From Cyclospora cayetanensis (lineage: Eukaryota > Apicomplexa > Conoidasida > Eucoccidiorida > Eimeriidae), in assembly GCF_002999335.1 (NCBI RefSeq), contig NW_020312369.1:372001-436000 (forward strand): a stretch of 64,000 bases of DNA, written 5' to 3'. The position numbers and the translations under genes are program-made. Positions within the stretch are counted from its first letter, which is position 1. Every line of letters starts with the position of its first letter. The notes beneath the pieces were generated by a model. That model worked only from the letters and a program-made list of their open reading frames with translations, had not been told where the DNA came from and ran no database searches. Below are positions 33,878 to 55,600 of the stretch, one piece after another.

Positions 33878-35590
33878 ATGGTGACCTGCCAAGGCTGTGG
33901 AGAGCCTACTGCATCCCGTCTCTGCTGCCCTAAGTGCACGGAGTGCGGTCGCACCTCCTTCTTCTGCTCACAAGACTGCTTTAAAGCCTCGTGGCCGTCT
34001 CACAGCAAGCTTCATGCTGTAATTCAGAGAGGAGCATTCGCCGGAGGGAGCTTCGTGGGCGGAAGGGCGCTCCTTGGAAACTCCCTTGAGGGCCACCTCA
34101 CCGAGAGCACTGCGGACGGCAGAGACTGGAACAGCGCGCGAGAGGATTCCCCCAGCCCCGATGCACCCACGCACAAAAACAGCAGCAGCAGCAGCAGCAG
34201 CGGCAGCTCCAGCAGCCGAAACGACAGGGAGGCAGCAGCAGAGAGGAGGAAAGAGGATGAGGTGTCGAGCTCGTTGCCAGTTGTCCCTTCCCGCGTCTCT
34301 CGAGGCCTCAGCCTCATTCAGGCCCGCGGGGTCGCCCGCAGCAATATTAGCACCAAAGCTGGCAGCAGCGGCACTCCGTCGAAAAAGACGCTGAGCAGCG
34401 GGCTACTGTGGTCTCGTCTATTCGGCGGCAACAAGCCTGTGGAGATTCCCCTTCACGTCAGGGGAGACAAGAGGGACATGGCTGCGAAGGCGTGCCCGAG
34501 TGGTGCTGCTGCAGGAGACGCTTCAGGATCTGGAGTTATTTTGTCCCCTCGAGCTCCTCTGTTGCTTTTGCTGCTGCTGGGAGCTCTCCTGTGCTACATC
34601 ACGTTCGGCGGCCTGCTGTTTACGTTCACCGGAGGCCTTCTAGGAGGACCCCCGCTTTCTGCGCAGCAGCAGCGTGACACAGCTGCAGGCGCCACAGCAG
34701 AAGCACCCGCTGATACGCCTACCCTGCAGGCTCTTGGGCAAGCTCTTGTGCAGCTGAGAGAACAGCTCTCAACAGTAGAAGGGGTGTTGAGGGAGCACGA
34801 TGCCCTTCTAGGGGCCTTGGCCCCCGTCCCCCCGCTCAGTGTTTCCTCCGCTGCTGCCGGAGCCTCGCGCTTCCAACGAGCTAAGGGGGGGGCCTTGGGA
34901 GACAGTGTGGCGAGCCATGGGGTTGCTGTCGATCCCGCAGGAGCTGCCCTTGAGGCTGGAGCAGCGAGGGCTCAGCCTCTCTTGCAGTTGCTGGAGAGAG
35001 CTCGAGAGGCAGCAGCAACACAGGGGGCCTCAACCCAAGCAGAGGCGCCTTCCTCTGTCTCCCCTTCGCTGATGCAGAGGTCCTTTGCGGCCGATGTGGC
35101 CAGTGAGGGAAGGCATTCTCTTCCTGCAGTGTCGCAGCCTGCGATAGCACAAGACTCCGCGACCACCCAAGGGACTGATGGGTTCGAAACTTTGGAAAGT
35201 GCATCACAGAAAGAGGAACCCCATGCAGCGGAGAAGGCACAACAGGAGATAACGGAGGCGCAGGAAACTTTCGAGCCATCGTTCGGGGCAGGCGAGTCCG
35301 TGGAAGTAAACAAAGAAGACTCTCCGGTGTTATCCGGCGCAACAGACGGAGGAATGGCAAAAGGTAATGCAGAAGGAGGGGGAGGAGCAGCAGTAGCAGC
35401 AGCAGATAACGCAGAGGCTGTACCAGCAAGAGCAACTGCTGGATTACCCGAGGCCGAACGTGAGACAAACGTTGCGTCGATAGCCTCTAAAGCCAATCAA
35501 GCAAGCGTAAACCGTGGCCTGGGTGGTTCGGCTCTTCTTGGTTTGGGGTTGTATATGAAGCGTAACAAGAGGGGGCCCTTTATGCCCTAG
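33878..35590 (+). CDS. MetAP1-type C6H2 zinc finger protein with membrane segment
   Basis: 570 residues from ATG 33878. Residues 4-48 form a zinc finger of the kind found at the N-terminus of methionine aminopeptidase 1 (zf-C6H2, MYND-like): CQGCGEP, CCPKC, then FFCSQDCFKASWPSHSKLH. No metallopeptidase domain follows. Instead there is a Ser-rich low-complexity stretch, a strongly hydrophobic segment at about residues 225-255 (LLLLLLLGALLCYITFGG), an Ala/Glu-rich region with some coiled-coil character (LRSQL-type heptads near LVQLREQLSTVEGVLREH), and a basic C-terminus, LYMKRNKRGPFMP. In MetAP1 this finger is implicated in ribosome association, so an ER- or organelle-anchored ribosome-proximal factor is possible, but function is unknown. 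The frame is open and needs no intron. Confidence 0.72.
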   Translation: MVTCQGCGEPTASRLCCPKCTECGRTSFFCSQDCFKASWPSHSKLHAVIQRGAFAGGSFVGGRALLGNSLEGHLTESTADGRDWNSAREDSPSPDAPTHKNSSSSSSSGSSSSRNDREAAAERRKEDEVSSSLPVVPSRVSRGLSLIQARGVARSNISTKAGSSGTPSKKTLSSGLLWSRLFGGNKPVEIPLHVRGDKRDMAAKACPSGAAAGDASGSGVILSPRAPLLLLLLLGALLCYITFGGLLFTFTGGLLGGPPLSAQQQRDTAAGATAEAPADTPTLQALGQALVQLREQLSTVEGVLREHDALLGALAPVPPLSVSSAAAGASRFQRAKGGALGDSVASHGVAVDPAGAALEAGAARAQPLLQLLERAREAAATQGASTQAEAPSSVSPSLMQRSFAADVASEGRHSLPAVSQPAIAQDSATTQGTDGFETLESASQKEEPHAAEKAQQEITEAQETFEPSFGAGESVEVNKEDSPVLSGATDGGMAKGNAEGGGGAAVAAADNAEAVPARATAGLPEAERETNVASIASKANQASVNRGLGGSALLGLGLYMKRNKRGPFMP

Positions 35591-37888
35591 TCGGGGGGTC
35601 TGCCTGACCGGGGGGCCTCTAATTCTGCATGACGACCGGTTCTTTCAGCCTGTAGTGAACGCCTAGTGCACGCACTTGTTGCTGCAGTCGTGCAGCAGTA
35701 GGCACGTCTACCGCTGTGTTCTGCACGGGGTACTCCACGAGAAGCTGGTGGTGTCTGTCTCAGCTTTGCAGCACTGCAGCACTTTTCCTGAGCAAAGGAT
35801 ACACAATAGTCACCTTGGCGAGGATGGGTACAGCTCTTCTCGGTAGTAGAGCAAAAGAGAGCAAAATAAAGAAAGAGAGAAAGCGAGAAGGCTAGAGAAA
35901 AAAGATAGAAGGAGCGAAATCGTGCCACATATACTTAGCGGCAAAGGGTTCGCCTCGATAAATGGCTTCAAAGGGAACAGCTCTTCTAGAGGTTGAGTCT
36001 GCTGAAATGATGTTTGGTCGGCTATCACTACCGCTGCTGCCGTAGCTGCTTTCTCGGCGAATGCAGGGGGTGCTAAATAGCATTATTGCTAAATCACCAT
36101 GTCTGCGTAATCGTGGTTGCTATCGCAAGCAGAGAGCAATGCACTCTCGCCTTTCATCCATGAAGGGTATATGGCGTTTTCCGACATAAGACGAAGCACA
36201 GCGCAGGGACCCAAGCGAGCAGTCAAGGCTCACATTTGGGCAATTCAGCGTTCACTGGGAAGGATGAAACGTAGCAGTCGACGCGCTCGCTAGCGCACTT
36301 CTCGAATCGTGGCCCTGACCTCGCTAACCAGGTCCACAATCTCATGCAACTTCTGTGGGCAGCTTGGCGAACTGCTCTCGAGGAAATCTTGTCGTGTAGC
36401 CTTGTTGTGCCCGCGAGAAACATAGACAGGTGGTGCTTGGAGTTCTTGTCAGCAGCCAACGGCAGGGGCACAGCCTGCTTGCACTGTGAACTCCCCCCTC
36501 CCTTAAGAGGGTGGCGACCGCCCTGTGGCCTATCCTCATCCCTAGGGGCCCTCTTCATACTACAATGGGAGAGACCGAGGCCTAGGCCGCCGTTTCAGAC
36601 ACGCGATTCCACTAAACGTGGCTTGCCGATTTCTACGGAGCTGAGCGTTCGGACAGCAGGCTACGAGACACCGGCATGCTGAGACAACCCTTTCACTCCC
36701 GAGCCTACTTATTGCCCTTTTTTTTTGTTTTCTGTCTGTTTGCATTTGCCGTCCGCTGTTGCTATGGCCTCCTGCTACATAAGGGCGATGCTGCCTCCTC
36801 TTTGTGGGGTCTCGACAGTCAGAAGATTCTCTGTCCCTATAGGACGCGGCTGAGGCCCTGACGAAACTCTTCTTTGCAGCTGCCTAGGTCGCCCATAGAG
36901 GGAGGGGAGAAAGGGTAATAGCTGTAACCCTCAGCAGCAGAGCAAGCAGGCGGGCAGGCGTAAATAGGAGTTTCGGGGTTGTGCCTCCTGATTTAGCTCA
37001 TCCCCTGCTCTGACTAATCGGTGATATGTGCGCAACAAAAGATGCGGCCTTTTAATTATTCTCAGGAGGAGAAGGAGGTTGGTAACTTGATTTGGTGCTG
37101 TCCTAAGGCACGCCTAGGTCACCCCGGAAGTTAAAGCCGGGGCCTGCCCTTGGGCAGGCTGCCAAAATAAGATGTAGGTACCCCTGGTTTGCGTGTCTCA
37201 CCCCCTTAATGTTACACGTTCCTGCTTCCTTGCATGTTTACCTGCCGATATAACGGTTGGTGTGGCAGTTGTTGCCCCGTGCAGCAGCTCACGCGCTTGA
37301 GGGGGGAACTTTATAAAGGGCTGCCGCCAGGCTCGCTGTGGCGGCTCCTACGGCTGCTGCGGGTATCACGGCCGTTCTGCAGCTGCACAGCCTGTTTCAT
37401 ACACAAGCTAGGGCTTTAATGCCTTGATCTCATTGATGTTTCTCCAAACAAACCCCATAACAGCCTCAACGAAGCTTGCGCGAGGCCCGTTGCAGGAGCA
37501 GCAGCAGCGGCCGCGGCAGCGGCTGCAGCTGCTGCAATTGTTGCTGCGTGCAGCAACTGCCACCGAGACTTTTTAAAATCCGCACGCACAGTACCTTCAG
37601 ATACCACTTTGTCTTTTCTGCTGCAGCGGGGGTATCTGCAGCCGCAGCAGCGGCGGCAGTTCGTGCCGCAACGGACGGAACTGCGGCACGAAGAGACACA
37701 CCGAGCAGACTCTGATTGGATTTGTGAGTTCGTGGTGTCAACAGAGAGGCGAAGCAGCAGCAGCGGTGGCGGCGGGTGCAGGGAAGCGGATCGGCATTCG
37801 AGGGAAACACCCGTGGAGGGTGACCTCTGCCAAGGAGGGGGGTCGAGAAACACGAGTTGAATCCAAAACAGAGGGACTAATTCTGAAG
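35591..37888. other. Intergenic region and CDPK7 5' flank
   Basis: No gene is supported. Short frames on both strands (for example 36344-36682 plus, 36223-36558 minus) lack domains. A frame at 36676-36861 has a hydrophobic start (LLPFFFVFCLFAFAV) but no cysteine pattern or continuation. Purine-rich and pyrimidine-rich tracts are frequent (35820-35920). CAG-type repeats occur at 37495-37540 just upstream of CDPK7. Confidence 0.45.
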
Positions 37889-47239
<9,351 letters not shown>

Positions 47240-47623
47240 TGTTCTGCAACGAATTCTTGTTTTTGTGCCTGGGCAGTTTCTTCCGAAGCCGCTGCAACTC
47301 CAAGAGCAGAGGAGGCAACGGCCCGGGTGTGACAAGTGACGTCGGGTGGCTTTGTCACAAGCAAGGAAGAGCTGCGTTGCCACCTCTCTTCGCTGCGCAC
47401 CACCGAGTTACTTACGTCATTTGACCATCATTCTCTGGTCTGAGGGTATGACAGGTTCATGAGGGTTCATAATAGTGCTTAGGGAACTAGGATTGTACTG
47501 CAGGGAGTGGCGCTCTTAGAGAAAGGATCTGGGGGTGCGAAAAACAGGTTACAGCACTTCACCGTTACGTACACTGCAGAAATTATGAAGAGGGCGCAAG
47601 TTTTCTAAGACGTTTCCGATGCC
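47240..47623. other. Short convergent intergenic region
   Basis: Separates the plus-strand CDPK7 stop from the minus-strand IF-1 stop. No coding frame is supported; it must contain both 3' UTRs or their overlap. Confidence 0.5.
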
Positions 47624-48481
47624 TCAAAATGTGCACCGGCCATTAGAAATGCTGCCTCCGGAGCATTTGTCTTGCTCTTTCCCTGTGTAACCCGTGGGAT
47701 TTTCCTTGACCCTAAAGACAATCCTTGCCTCGTGGGGGGAGAGAGGATGCGTTTCTATGACAACACAGTCATGCAAATGCACATACACTCGATGAATACG
47801 AAGTTTTCCGCTGAGGCTGCACATAAGGACTTTTCCCTGGAGGCCCTCGGGGGCGACAAGGGCCTCCCCAAACGCGGTGGAGACTCCTGAGGCTGTTGCA
47901 GCAGTTGCGGCTGATGCTGCGTCTAGCTGCACCTTGAACTTGCCACCTGGTAGACACGCTATCACCTTGCCGGCAAAACGAATGCAGTCCTTGGGTCTAT
48001 CGCTTTTGTTGCCGTCGCGCTGCCGCTGCTGCTTGCTCCTGGAGTGACCTACTTGATTTGTTTCGCACTGGCTAGCTCCTGAAGTAGCCACAAAGTCACT
48101 TCCCTGCCCCCGCTGGGCAGGCGTCCTCAGCGATGCTCCTAAGGCACCAGTGCGTGCACGGGGAAGAGGGGAGGGCTGACAATCCGGTAGCTTGGTGGCG
48201 TGTATGCCGGCCGATGCAGCCGTCCTATGATGTCTGAAGAAAGAGAACCAGGGGCCTCTAACATCCCCGGTAGCAAGTTTTACACGAGACCCCTGCAAAT
48301 ACGCAGCAGTGGGGTCATGGGTGACATTGCCAGGGGGGCCCCTGCTCGAGGGTCCTGCATTCTTAGAAACTGGCCGAAGTCCAAGACTAGACGAAACACC
48401 AATGCTAAATAAGAGGCCAAGAAGGAGGGCCCCCAGAAGAATACGCCCAGCTGAAACCCCAGATAATAGGGGACCACCCAT
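47624..48481 (-). CDS. infA: Organelle-targeted translation initiation factor IF-1
   Basis: 285 residues from ATG 48481. The start is chosen because it opens with a signal-peptide-like segment (MGGPLLSGVSAGRILLGALLLGLLFSIG), followed by a basic, Ser/Arg-rich stretch resembling an apicoplast transit peptide. The frame extends upstream to 48826, but that part looks non-coding. The C-terminal OB fold (about residues 166-260) matches bacterial-type IF-1: FAGKVIACLPGGKFKVQLD, GKVLMCSLSGKLRIHRVYV, then HDCVVIETHPLSPHEARIVF. An Ala/Thr-rich insert of about 25 residues separates the second and third strands, where IF-1 normally has only a few residues. IF-1 binds the 30S A site during initiation. Apicoplast location is inferred; mitochondrial targeting cannot be excluded. 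No introns are needed. Confidence 0.84.
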   Translation of the reverse strand: MGGPLLSGVSAGRILLGALLLGLLFSIGVSSSLGLRPVSKNAGPSSRGPPGNVTHDPTAAYLQGSRVKLATGDVRGPWFSFFRHHRTAASAGIHATKLPDCQPSPLPRARTGALGASLRTPAQRGQGSDFVATSGASQCETNQVGHSRSKQQRQRDGNKSDRPKDCIRFAGKVIACLPGGKFKVQLDAASAATAATASGVSTAFGEALVAPEGLQGKVLMCSLSGKLRIHRVYVHLHDCVVIETHPLSPHEARIVFRVKENPTGYTGKEQDKCSGGSISNGRCTF

Positions 48482-49660
48482 TACGGCGGAAGGGGGCCCC
48501 TGTTCATGGAGAACTGCACACCAGCATACTCGATGTTCCCTAATTGGATAAAAACCAATGAAATAAAAACAGCAGGGAACAGCGTGCAAGCGTTGGTCGT
48601 ATTTCCCTTGACTGAGGGCCTGCCCTTGGACCCTCAGTTCATCGAAGCTGGGGGTTAGTACGAAGGATCGGAACTTGGAGGGGAGAGGAAGCAGGTGCGC
48701 CTCATGGAGGCCAACATACACTGTTTTATGGAACAAAATACTGCTGTTATTAAGCTCTGGATAGAGAAATTCAGCCGACCAAAGATATCTTGGGCACCAC
48801 GCAAACACTGCCACGGCCCAAATCATGGTCTACAGCGTACTAGCCTATGAATATACCTCTTCGAAATGCACGCTGTACCTGTGTCTAAATGATGTCCCAT
48901 ATTTAGTGTGATTAGAGGACCTGGAAACACTAGCTGTGTGTCTCCTAAGGGGTCACGTCCCCATAAAGCGTAAAATCAGTGGTGCTCAGGTACCACACCC
49001 TTGCTGGGGTTCCGAATTTAATGGTAGAGTCGAAGGATGTCAAAAAAATATAAACTGTAGTTCTTTCGTGGTCTAACACTTATTAAATGACAGGAGTCAT
49101 GGATTCGCTTGAAACGGGCCATACCCTGGATGTACAAGGCGCATTAAAACAGCAGCCCCCCCTATTTTTCCTTGGTACCATTTAAGAACTTTAGCAAGGT
49201 TTCGTGTGTAGCAGCTTTTGCGGTATAAACTGCAAGAAGCAGCTGCAACATCTGCTCTGAGTACTCAAACACTACGTGCAGCACCTTTGCATGCACCAAG
49301 ATGCAACTATTGCATGCAACGAAGTGCAAGCGACACTCTGAGTGAGTGTCAGCCTTCCATCCAGTCCTCCGCGTTGGCTGCCACTACCTTTACAGGCTGC
49401 CCTAGTAGCTTCTTCGGCGGCTTTTCTATGCTGTCATCCCTACAAGGTAAAAACACAGAGGAGAGCGGCAGAAATTCACATGGACCAAATCTGGGATTTG
49501 AAACTTCATGGGCTACATAAATGTGCGAAGATCAAATTATGTAACCAGGAGGGTGCAAGCCGTTTGACGGGCACATTCTCATACAGCAGCAAGGGCCTCG
49601 AATACGACAAAAAGAAATCAACAATGAAGGCAGTGTCAACAGCGGAAAGCCCTAAATCTC
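48482..49660. other. Intergenic between CRMP 3' end and IF-1
   Basis: Includes an open extension of the IF-1 frame (to 48826) without supporting features, and AT-rich sequence at 49030-49200. It should carry the IF-1 promoter and the CRMP 3' UTR. No gene is supported. Confidence 0.45.
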
Positions 49661-52600
49661 TTACTTGTCTGAGAGGTCGCTGCCGGAACTGGCAAGGATT
49701 CCTCCCTCCTGGAATCCGTATGCTTCCTCAGTGGATTTCTGTTCCAACAATTTATCGATGCGCTGTATCTCTTCAAACGTATCGCCTTCTTGTCGTTCCG
49801 CAGCATCAATCCATTGCAAGTATTCATCTGTACCTGCCTGAAAATCTCCTGGGCTACTACGCAGGCTCTCTAGTTGTTGGGTTAAGAAACGATTCTTCTT
49901 GGTAATAGCTTCCAGCTGTTGTTTGACGCTTTCAGCCTCTTCTGGTGTGGGAAGGATTTCCTTGATGTCCTCAGGGGGATTGTTCAATACGCAAGTGGCG
50001 GAATCTCTGAATATTTTGAGTTTTCTGTTTTTCATTCGTAGCTGGGATGCCCTCTCCTCCGTTACAATGCCCTTCTTATCCCTAAAAGCCTCGAACTGGC
50101 TAGCAATAGCTTGGGGTGACTTGAGCTGTAACTTTAACAGGGATAGATACAGCTCGGAGAGAACAATACCACAATTGAGAAGATTTTCGTCGAACAAATA
50201 CGTTGTTTCAGCTTGCTCCTCCTCGGTCATTCGTGATACTAACTTTCCTAACTCCAACAAGCGCTCGTCTGAACAAGACAAAACAGTGGAGGCAGGACAG
50301 CAAATAAGGGGGATCCCCCGAGGCTTGAAGCTTGTCGTACCGCGGGCATATGACACGATTTATTCATTGCATCTACACGCTGCAAACCTTGTATGGCTGG
50401 TTAAGCGATGGCGAACAACGGATCGGGAAAAGCCAATGCATGCAAACATCAATGCAGCGCCTACAACGACTGGTTGATGTGACATTGTAGTGTAGACCAA
50501 GAACAAGATCTGATGCAGAGCCCATAACAGCAATTCTAATTAAATTAGCACAGTCACATATGCAAGGGAAACCGGAGTTCAATAAAAGCAGGAAGTGCAT
50601 CAAGTGAGACAACCAAAAGGTGAAGCCGTATTGAATTCCAAGCAAGAACACAAGTGAAAGCCTATGCATAACCAATGAAGACTCCAGTGCACTTGAGAGC
50701 AGTCCTTACTGAGCAATCTTCTCTCTGTATCTCCGTTATCTGATTCACTCTCTGATTCTTCGGATTGTGATTCGCCTCCCTCAAGATCTCTGTTCCTTTC
50801 CCTTTTCTCTTCTTCTTCAGACGAACTCAAACTGCTCTTCTCATGTTCATTTGCATCCAACTTTTTTTCAAGCTCGCTGTAGTAATCGTGCATGCGGACG
50901 GCCGTGACACTCTTAGTCCTGGCAATGCCCCTGCGTTGTTCCTTTTTAGCTTCCTCCTGCTGTGTCCAATCTAAAAGCTTCGACAAGTCGCCTCCAGCCA
51001 GCGCCTGAAGAGAAGCCTTGGTGTTCTGATTGTCTTCTTCTATTTTGGAGAAGGCAAGCCCTAGCCGAAGAGCAAACTCCAAGAAGGACCCAGGAATAAC
51101 GTCTAGTCGCAAGTGCACGACAGCGAGACCCAGAGCCTCCGCCATGACCTTGAGGAAGTAGCTGCGTTCCTCGAAATTAATACTCTTGTTACGCACTCTG
51201 AACAATCTTGAGAGTCTCCCCACCCTTTTTGCAGCCACCAGCTGGATGGACTGGTCGACCTCGTCAAACACAACCACTGGTTCTCTAGCTCTCCTCCTCT
51301 CCGAGAGGTATGCAAAGAACCTAAAGACCCTCCCTAAAACCGGAACCCAGAAAAAGCTCTTCGTGGCCCTCACATTATCAAAGTAGGCGAGTATCAGACT
51401 CACCGCCACCTCTAGTGCGAACGACAGCACAGGTAAAATGGCAATAGCTAGCAAAACAACGTTTACCATTCCCTGGAACTCGGCCCCAAGCATCAACTGC
51501 ACAAATATACACAACCATAGCCACCCACAAAAGCGTCACCATCAATTAAAACCGATATCTAATGAAAGATAGTTCTTTTTTCAAACCTTGATAATCAATT
51601 ATGTGATGAACCGCGATCGAAGTGCCCACTGAATTCAACGGAGATCATCAAGCACTCAAGGAGGCCACTAGGAAGTGCTAGCACACTTACCTTTCCCTAC
51701 TTATTTGTATATATCGCGACAGCTAACAGAATTGTACGCGTAGGGTAGAAATATCCGTACAGAGGCCTTAGCCCATCGAGTAGAGGGCCACAGGACCGGA
51801 CGTCTGCTAGGGAAGATGTGCAATATCGCTCAGAAGGACGAAAACTGGCTATGCATGTGACGTAAGGGGAATATAGGGAGACAATCTCACGCTCATTGTG
51901 CAAGAAGCCATCGTCCACACTGCCATACTGTGATTTTCCAATCTGTCTAGCGTCAAGTAACTCCTGCGGAGAGCAACAGATCCGGGACCTCAAACACAGT
52001 AGGACCTAAAGTGAGGTCGTGATGCTAAAATAAGGTGAGGGGCCAAGCCTCCGCATTCTCTAAAGTGGGATAGGACATGGCCAGAGGGAATACAGCAATA
52101 GCGTATCATCCTTCTTGGAAATATGGGGTCAAAAGCACATACACATCAAGAGTAATTAATGGGACTGGTAGGCGGATTACCTTTTGTCAAAGGGTTGGCA
52201 GCGCAAGTGCAAAACATTGAAGGCAATAGCAATGGCCGTGGATACGGTAATTGTGGCGGCTGAAGCACTTGAATTGGATACCAAAACGACGGAGGAAACT
52301 ATGAGGACGCAAAGCTTCCGGGCAAATACAACTGTTTCCCAGTACCAGTACTTTGAAACAAATCCGTTGTGTAAAAAGCCGTACTTCAGGCGGTTCTCCC
52401 TGCTGTTTAAATTCTTGCGGTTGACATAGAGTACGAGGAAGGCCCCGAGGGGAACACCAATGCTCCAGAAAACAAGGCCTGTGATCCCCAAAAGGAAGAA
52501 CGTGAAGTATTCCTTGCTGGGGTGGACCGTGCATTGGACGTTCATAACTGCAGTAAGGAAGGATACGCTCCCGTGTACATCTCCAAAGTTGATGGAAGTG

Positions 52601-55600
52601 CACTCAAGTAGACTCAGCATTCGTCTGGTTGTCGAAGTGTAGATGAAGAACAGTACTGTGACATATATCGGCGTCATGTCCTCGAAGAACTTGTATATGC
52701 GACGCCACATGGACTCCCCAGGTAAGGGTACGTATCTGAACATCATAAAAAGCCTGTCTTCCTCTAGCTTATCCCTCAATTGCTCTGCCAAAGCCATCAT
52801 GTCAAAACGAATGGTTTGCTGCAGCACCCCCAACTTCCGTTGCGTCGAGTGACGGTAGTAGTGCTTGGCTCTGTCGACGATGAGAAACATTATGAGGGTG
52901 GCGATAATGGGCAGCACGATGGGCAGGAGAGCGTAGAAGAGCATGGTAAAGAAAAAGGAATCGCTATACGACAGCTGCAAGCCTTCCCGCAAAAAGCAGT
53001 CCACTGCAACCCAATGCGTCTTTTCCGAAGATGAGATTTGCGCCAGCATGTTGGTCTGAACCTGGTAGAACCAGTTGGGCAGCTCAATGAGCTCAAAGTC
53101 GACCATCGAAATTACGGACATGCACGTAAGGAAGTTAGACGCGATTTTGATAACAATGGAATGAATAGACCGTCTGTTGAATCCTGCAGCCACGTTCATG
53201 TAGGCCATACCAATATTGAACAGCAGCAAACCGACATAATAGCCAGTGCACAGCGCGATATTGAGGCCCATTGACGGGCACTTTGTGCAGACCTCCCCAG
53301 GCTCAAAAGTACTCGTGAAACCTTCCTTGCATTCGCTGCAAAGGTAATTATCCATTGTCTCGGAGCACTCTCCATTCTCAAGACAAGCACTAACAACGGG
53401 GCACTTGATGAAGAACCAGTCGTCTGGACTCTCAAGCTGTTCATTAATCATATGCAGGAAATATCCAGCGGTAGGGAATGGCTTGATATGGTCCGCAGTG
53501 CTGACCACAGCTGTAGTCGCGTCCGCTAATACTCTTTCCTGAGCCTCCTTCGTGAGGCCTCCCAAGCAGACAGCACCAACAGGGCAGGCATGGCAGCCGC
53601 CTTCTGCGTAATAAGTCCCCGACTCACAGAAACACTGGTCCTGTTGCTGCATTCCCGGAAAGCTTGTTGAGTGACTACCACACAGGCCGTTACAATTGGA
53701 ATCATAAACAGAGCTCTTATAAGAGCCCGAGGGACATGGCTCGCAGGTCTTGTTGCCATCTTCGTCATACCCGCGGAACGCAAAGCCGCGGTCGCACAAG
53801 CCTGAAAAGGAGCAACAGATCACACCACTCGGCTACCCCGTTAAGGCGCTTATTCTCGAACGTGCGTGTTTGCTGTCTGTGAGGCACTGCTGATTGCGAT
53901 TTCTGGCATCCCTACGGAGGTACAGAAGCCCAGCTAATTAATCGAAAAAGACATGGGTAGGTGAAAGAGTGAAGATGCGGCTTACAATCGTTCTGGCTAC
54001 TGGGTGTGTCGAAGCCGGCGGTTATACGTGTATTTTGGGGGCACGGGACAGGGGGAGCTGGCATGAAGCCAGCCACGCATGATGGTTCATCGGTACAGGC
54101 GACGCTGCCTCCTGGGCAGTATTTATAGGGGTCCCTACACGCTGTGCACTGCTTGAGTTGATCACTGAAGTAGTAACCTTCCTTGCACAGACACTGTGAG
54201 GCAGAGGTGGCTCCTACTGAGCCGGTGCCGGAATTATCGTTACAAGCGCGGCAATATGAGTTGCCTATAGTGTCATTGTAGGTATTTACTGGGCACAGTA
54301 CGCAACTTTTGTACTCCTCTGTTGCACTGGAAGTGGGTCGGTAGAAACCTTTTTCGCACACGCAATCAGCCGACGAAGTGGCGCGCTCACTGGTGGTGGT
54401 CATTTGGGGGGGGCATGCCACCTGGGGCTGATCTTCCTCTGTTTCTGCACTATGTCCTCCGGGGCAGTAATAGCCCATCGGGCACGGCTGCGAAAAAAAA
54501 GACCTCAGCAGTACATCGACTTTTGACGTCGGTACAACAAGGTGATTGCATGAAAAGAAATTTGTTAGTTTACATCTGCAAAGAGACACATGGGGTGTGT
54601 AGCTACAGTGAAATCTTTGTCCCCTCCGCTATCATTGCAAAAGGAGGATCATGTCCATATGGCTCAAAGAGAGACCCAAACAAGCAGCAAAGATAATAGA
54701 TCACTCTTCTGATCACGAAAGTAATGAATCCCACTTGTGATCGTAGAGGCTGGCCACTAGGGGATGCGCTTACGGTACATTGGCTAGTCTCTAGATTTTT
54801 GTACTCTCCAGGGCGGCACACACACAGCAGCATAGAGTTCGCTCCAGCGGATTCGGATTCAGCACCCCACGGGCATTCCTCAGCTGAAGTGTTCGAATGT
54901 GTGTCCTTGAATGATCCTTTTGGAACAGCGGCACAACTTAGTGCTCCTTCGCTCAATTCTACAGAAACAGGCTCGTAGCCAGGCTGGCACCTGCGAAATA
55001 AGCAGTGCAAGTAACAGCAGTACAGATCCCCTTTTAAAAGACACAAGGTTTCGACGCCTAATGGAGTTACTTTAAATGCAGACAGGCTTGTTAGCACGGC
55101 GAATATGCAGAAAGCCACCTTTCCTTCTACCCAGCTGGCATGTGTACATAAATCGAGATAGGTCCTCTCTACGTACAAGCAACTGAAAGGGTGCGTATTC
55201 TTCTCGTTACTCTCGACGGTGTCGGCGTTGAGGGGGCATGACTGCTTGAGTCCAGCGTAGGGTTTGAGAGAGGGGATTTCAGGCTCACTTCCGACACAGA
55301 AGGAGCCCAATGTACACTGGCCACAAGGAATGCCCTCATAGGCGGTCTCATAAAAGCCAGGGAGGCACAGATTGCAGTCTTTCCTTGCTTTAGGAGCATA
55401 GCTACTTGAATATGAAGACGTGGGGCAGGGCAAACATGCCTCCGCGGAGACGGTCTCCTTGTACCGTGTCCGTCCACAGGGGACGCATACTTGGCTATCT
55501 GCAATGCCAGAGTACTCTGGGTTGCTCCTTAGCCACTCTCTAAAGTCGTACTCCACGGTGGAACTGTCAGCGAGCTTCGCAGAATCTGCTGGCTCATACC

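Noticed and set aside
36676..36861. 61-residue frame with a hydrophobic, signal-peptide-like start
   Set aside because: No downstream continuation, splice donor or conserved pattern; probably chance in a pyrimidine-rich tract.
48482..48826. N-terminal extension of the IF-1 frame
   Set aside because: The ATG at 48481 directly precedes a signal-peptide-like segment, whereas the upstream part would bury it and has no protein-like features.
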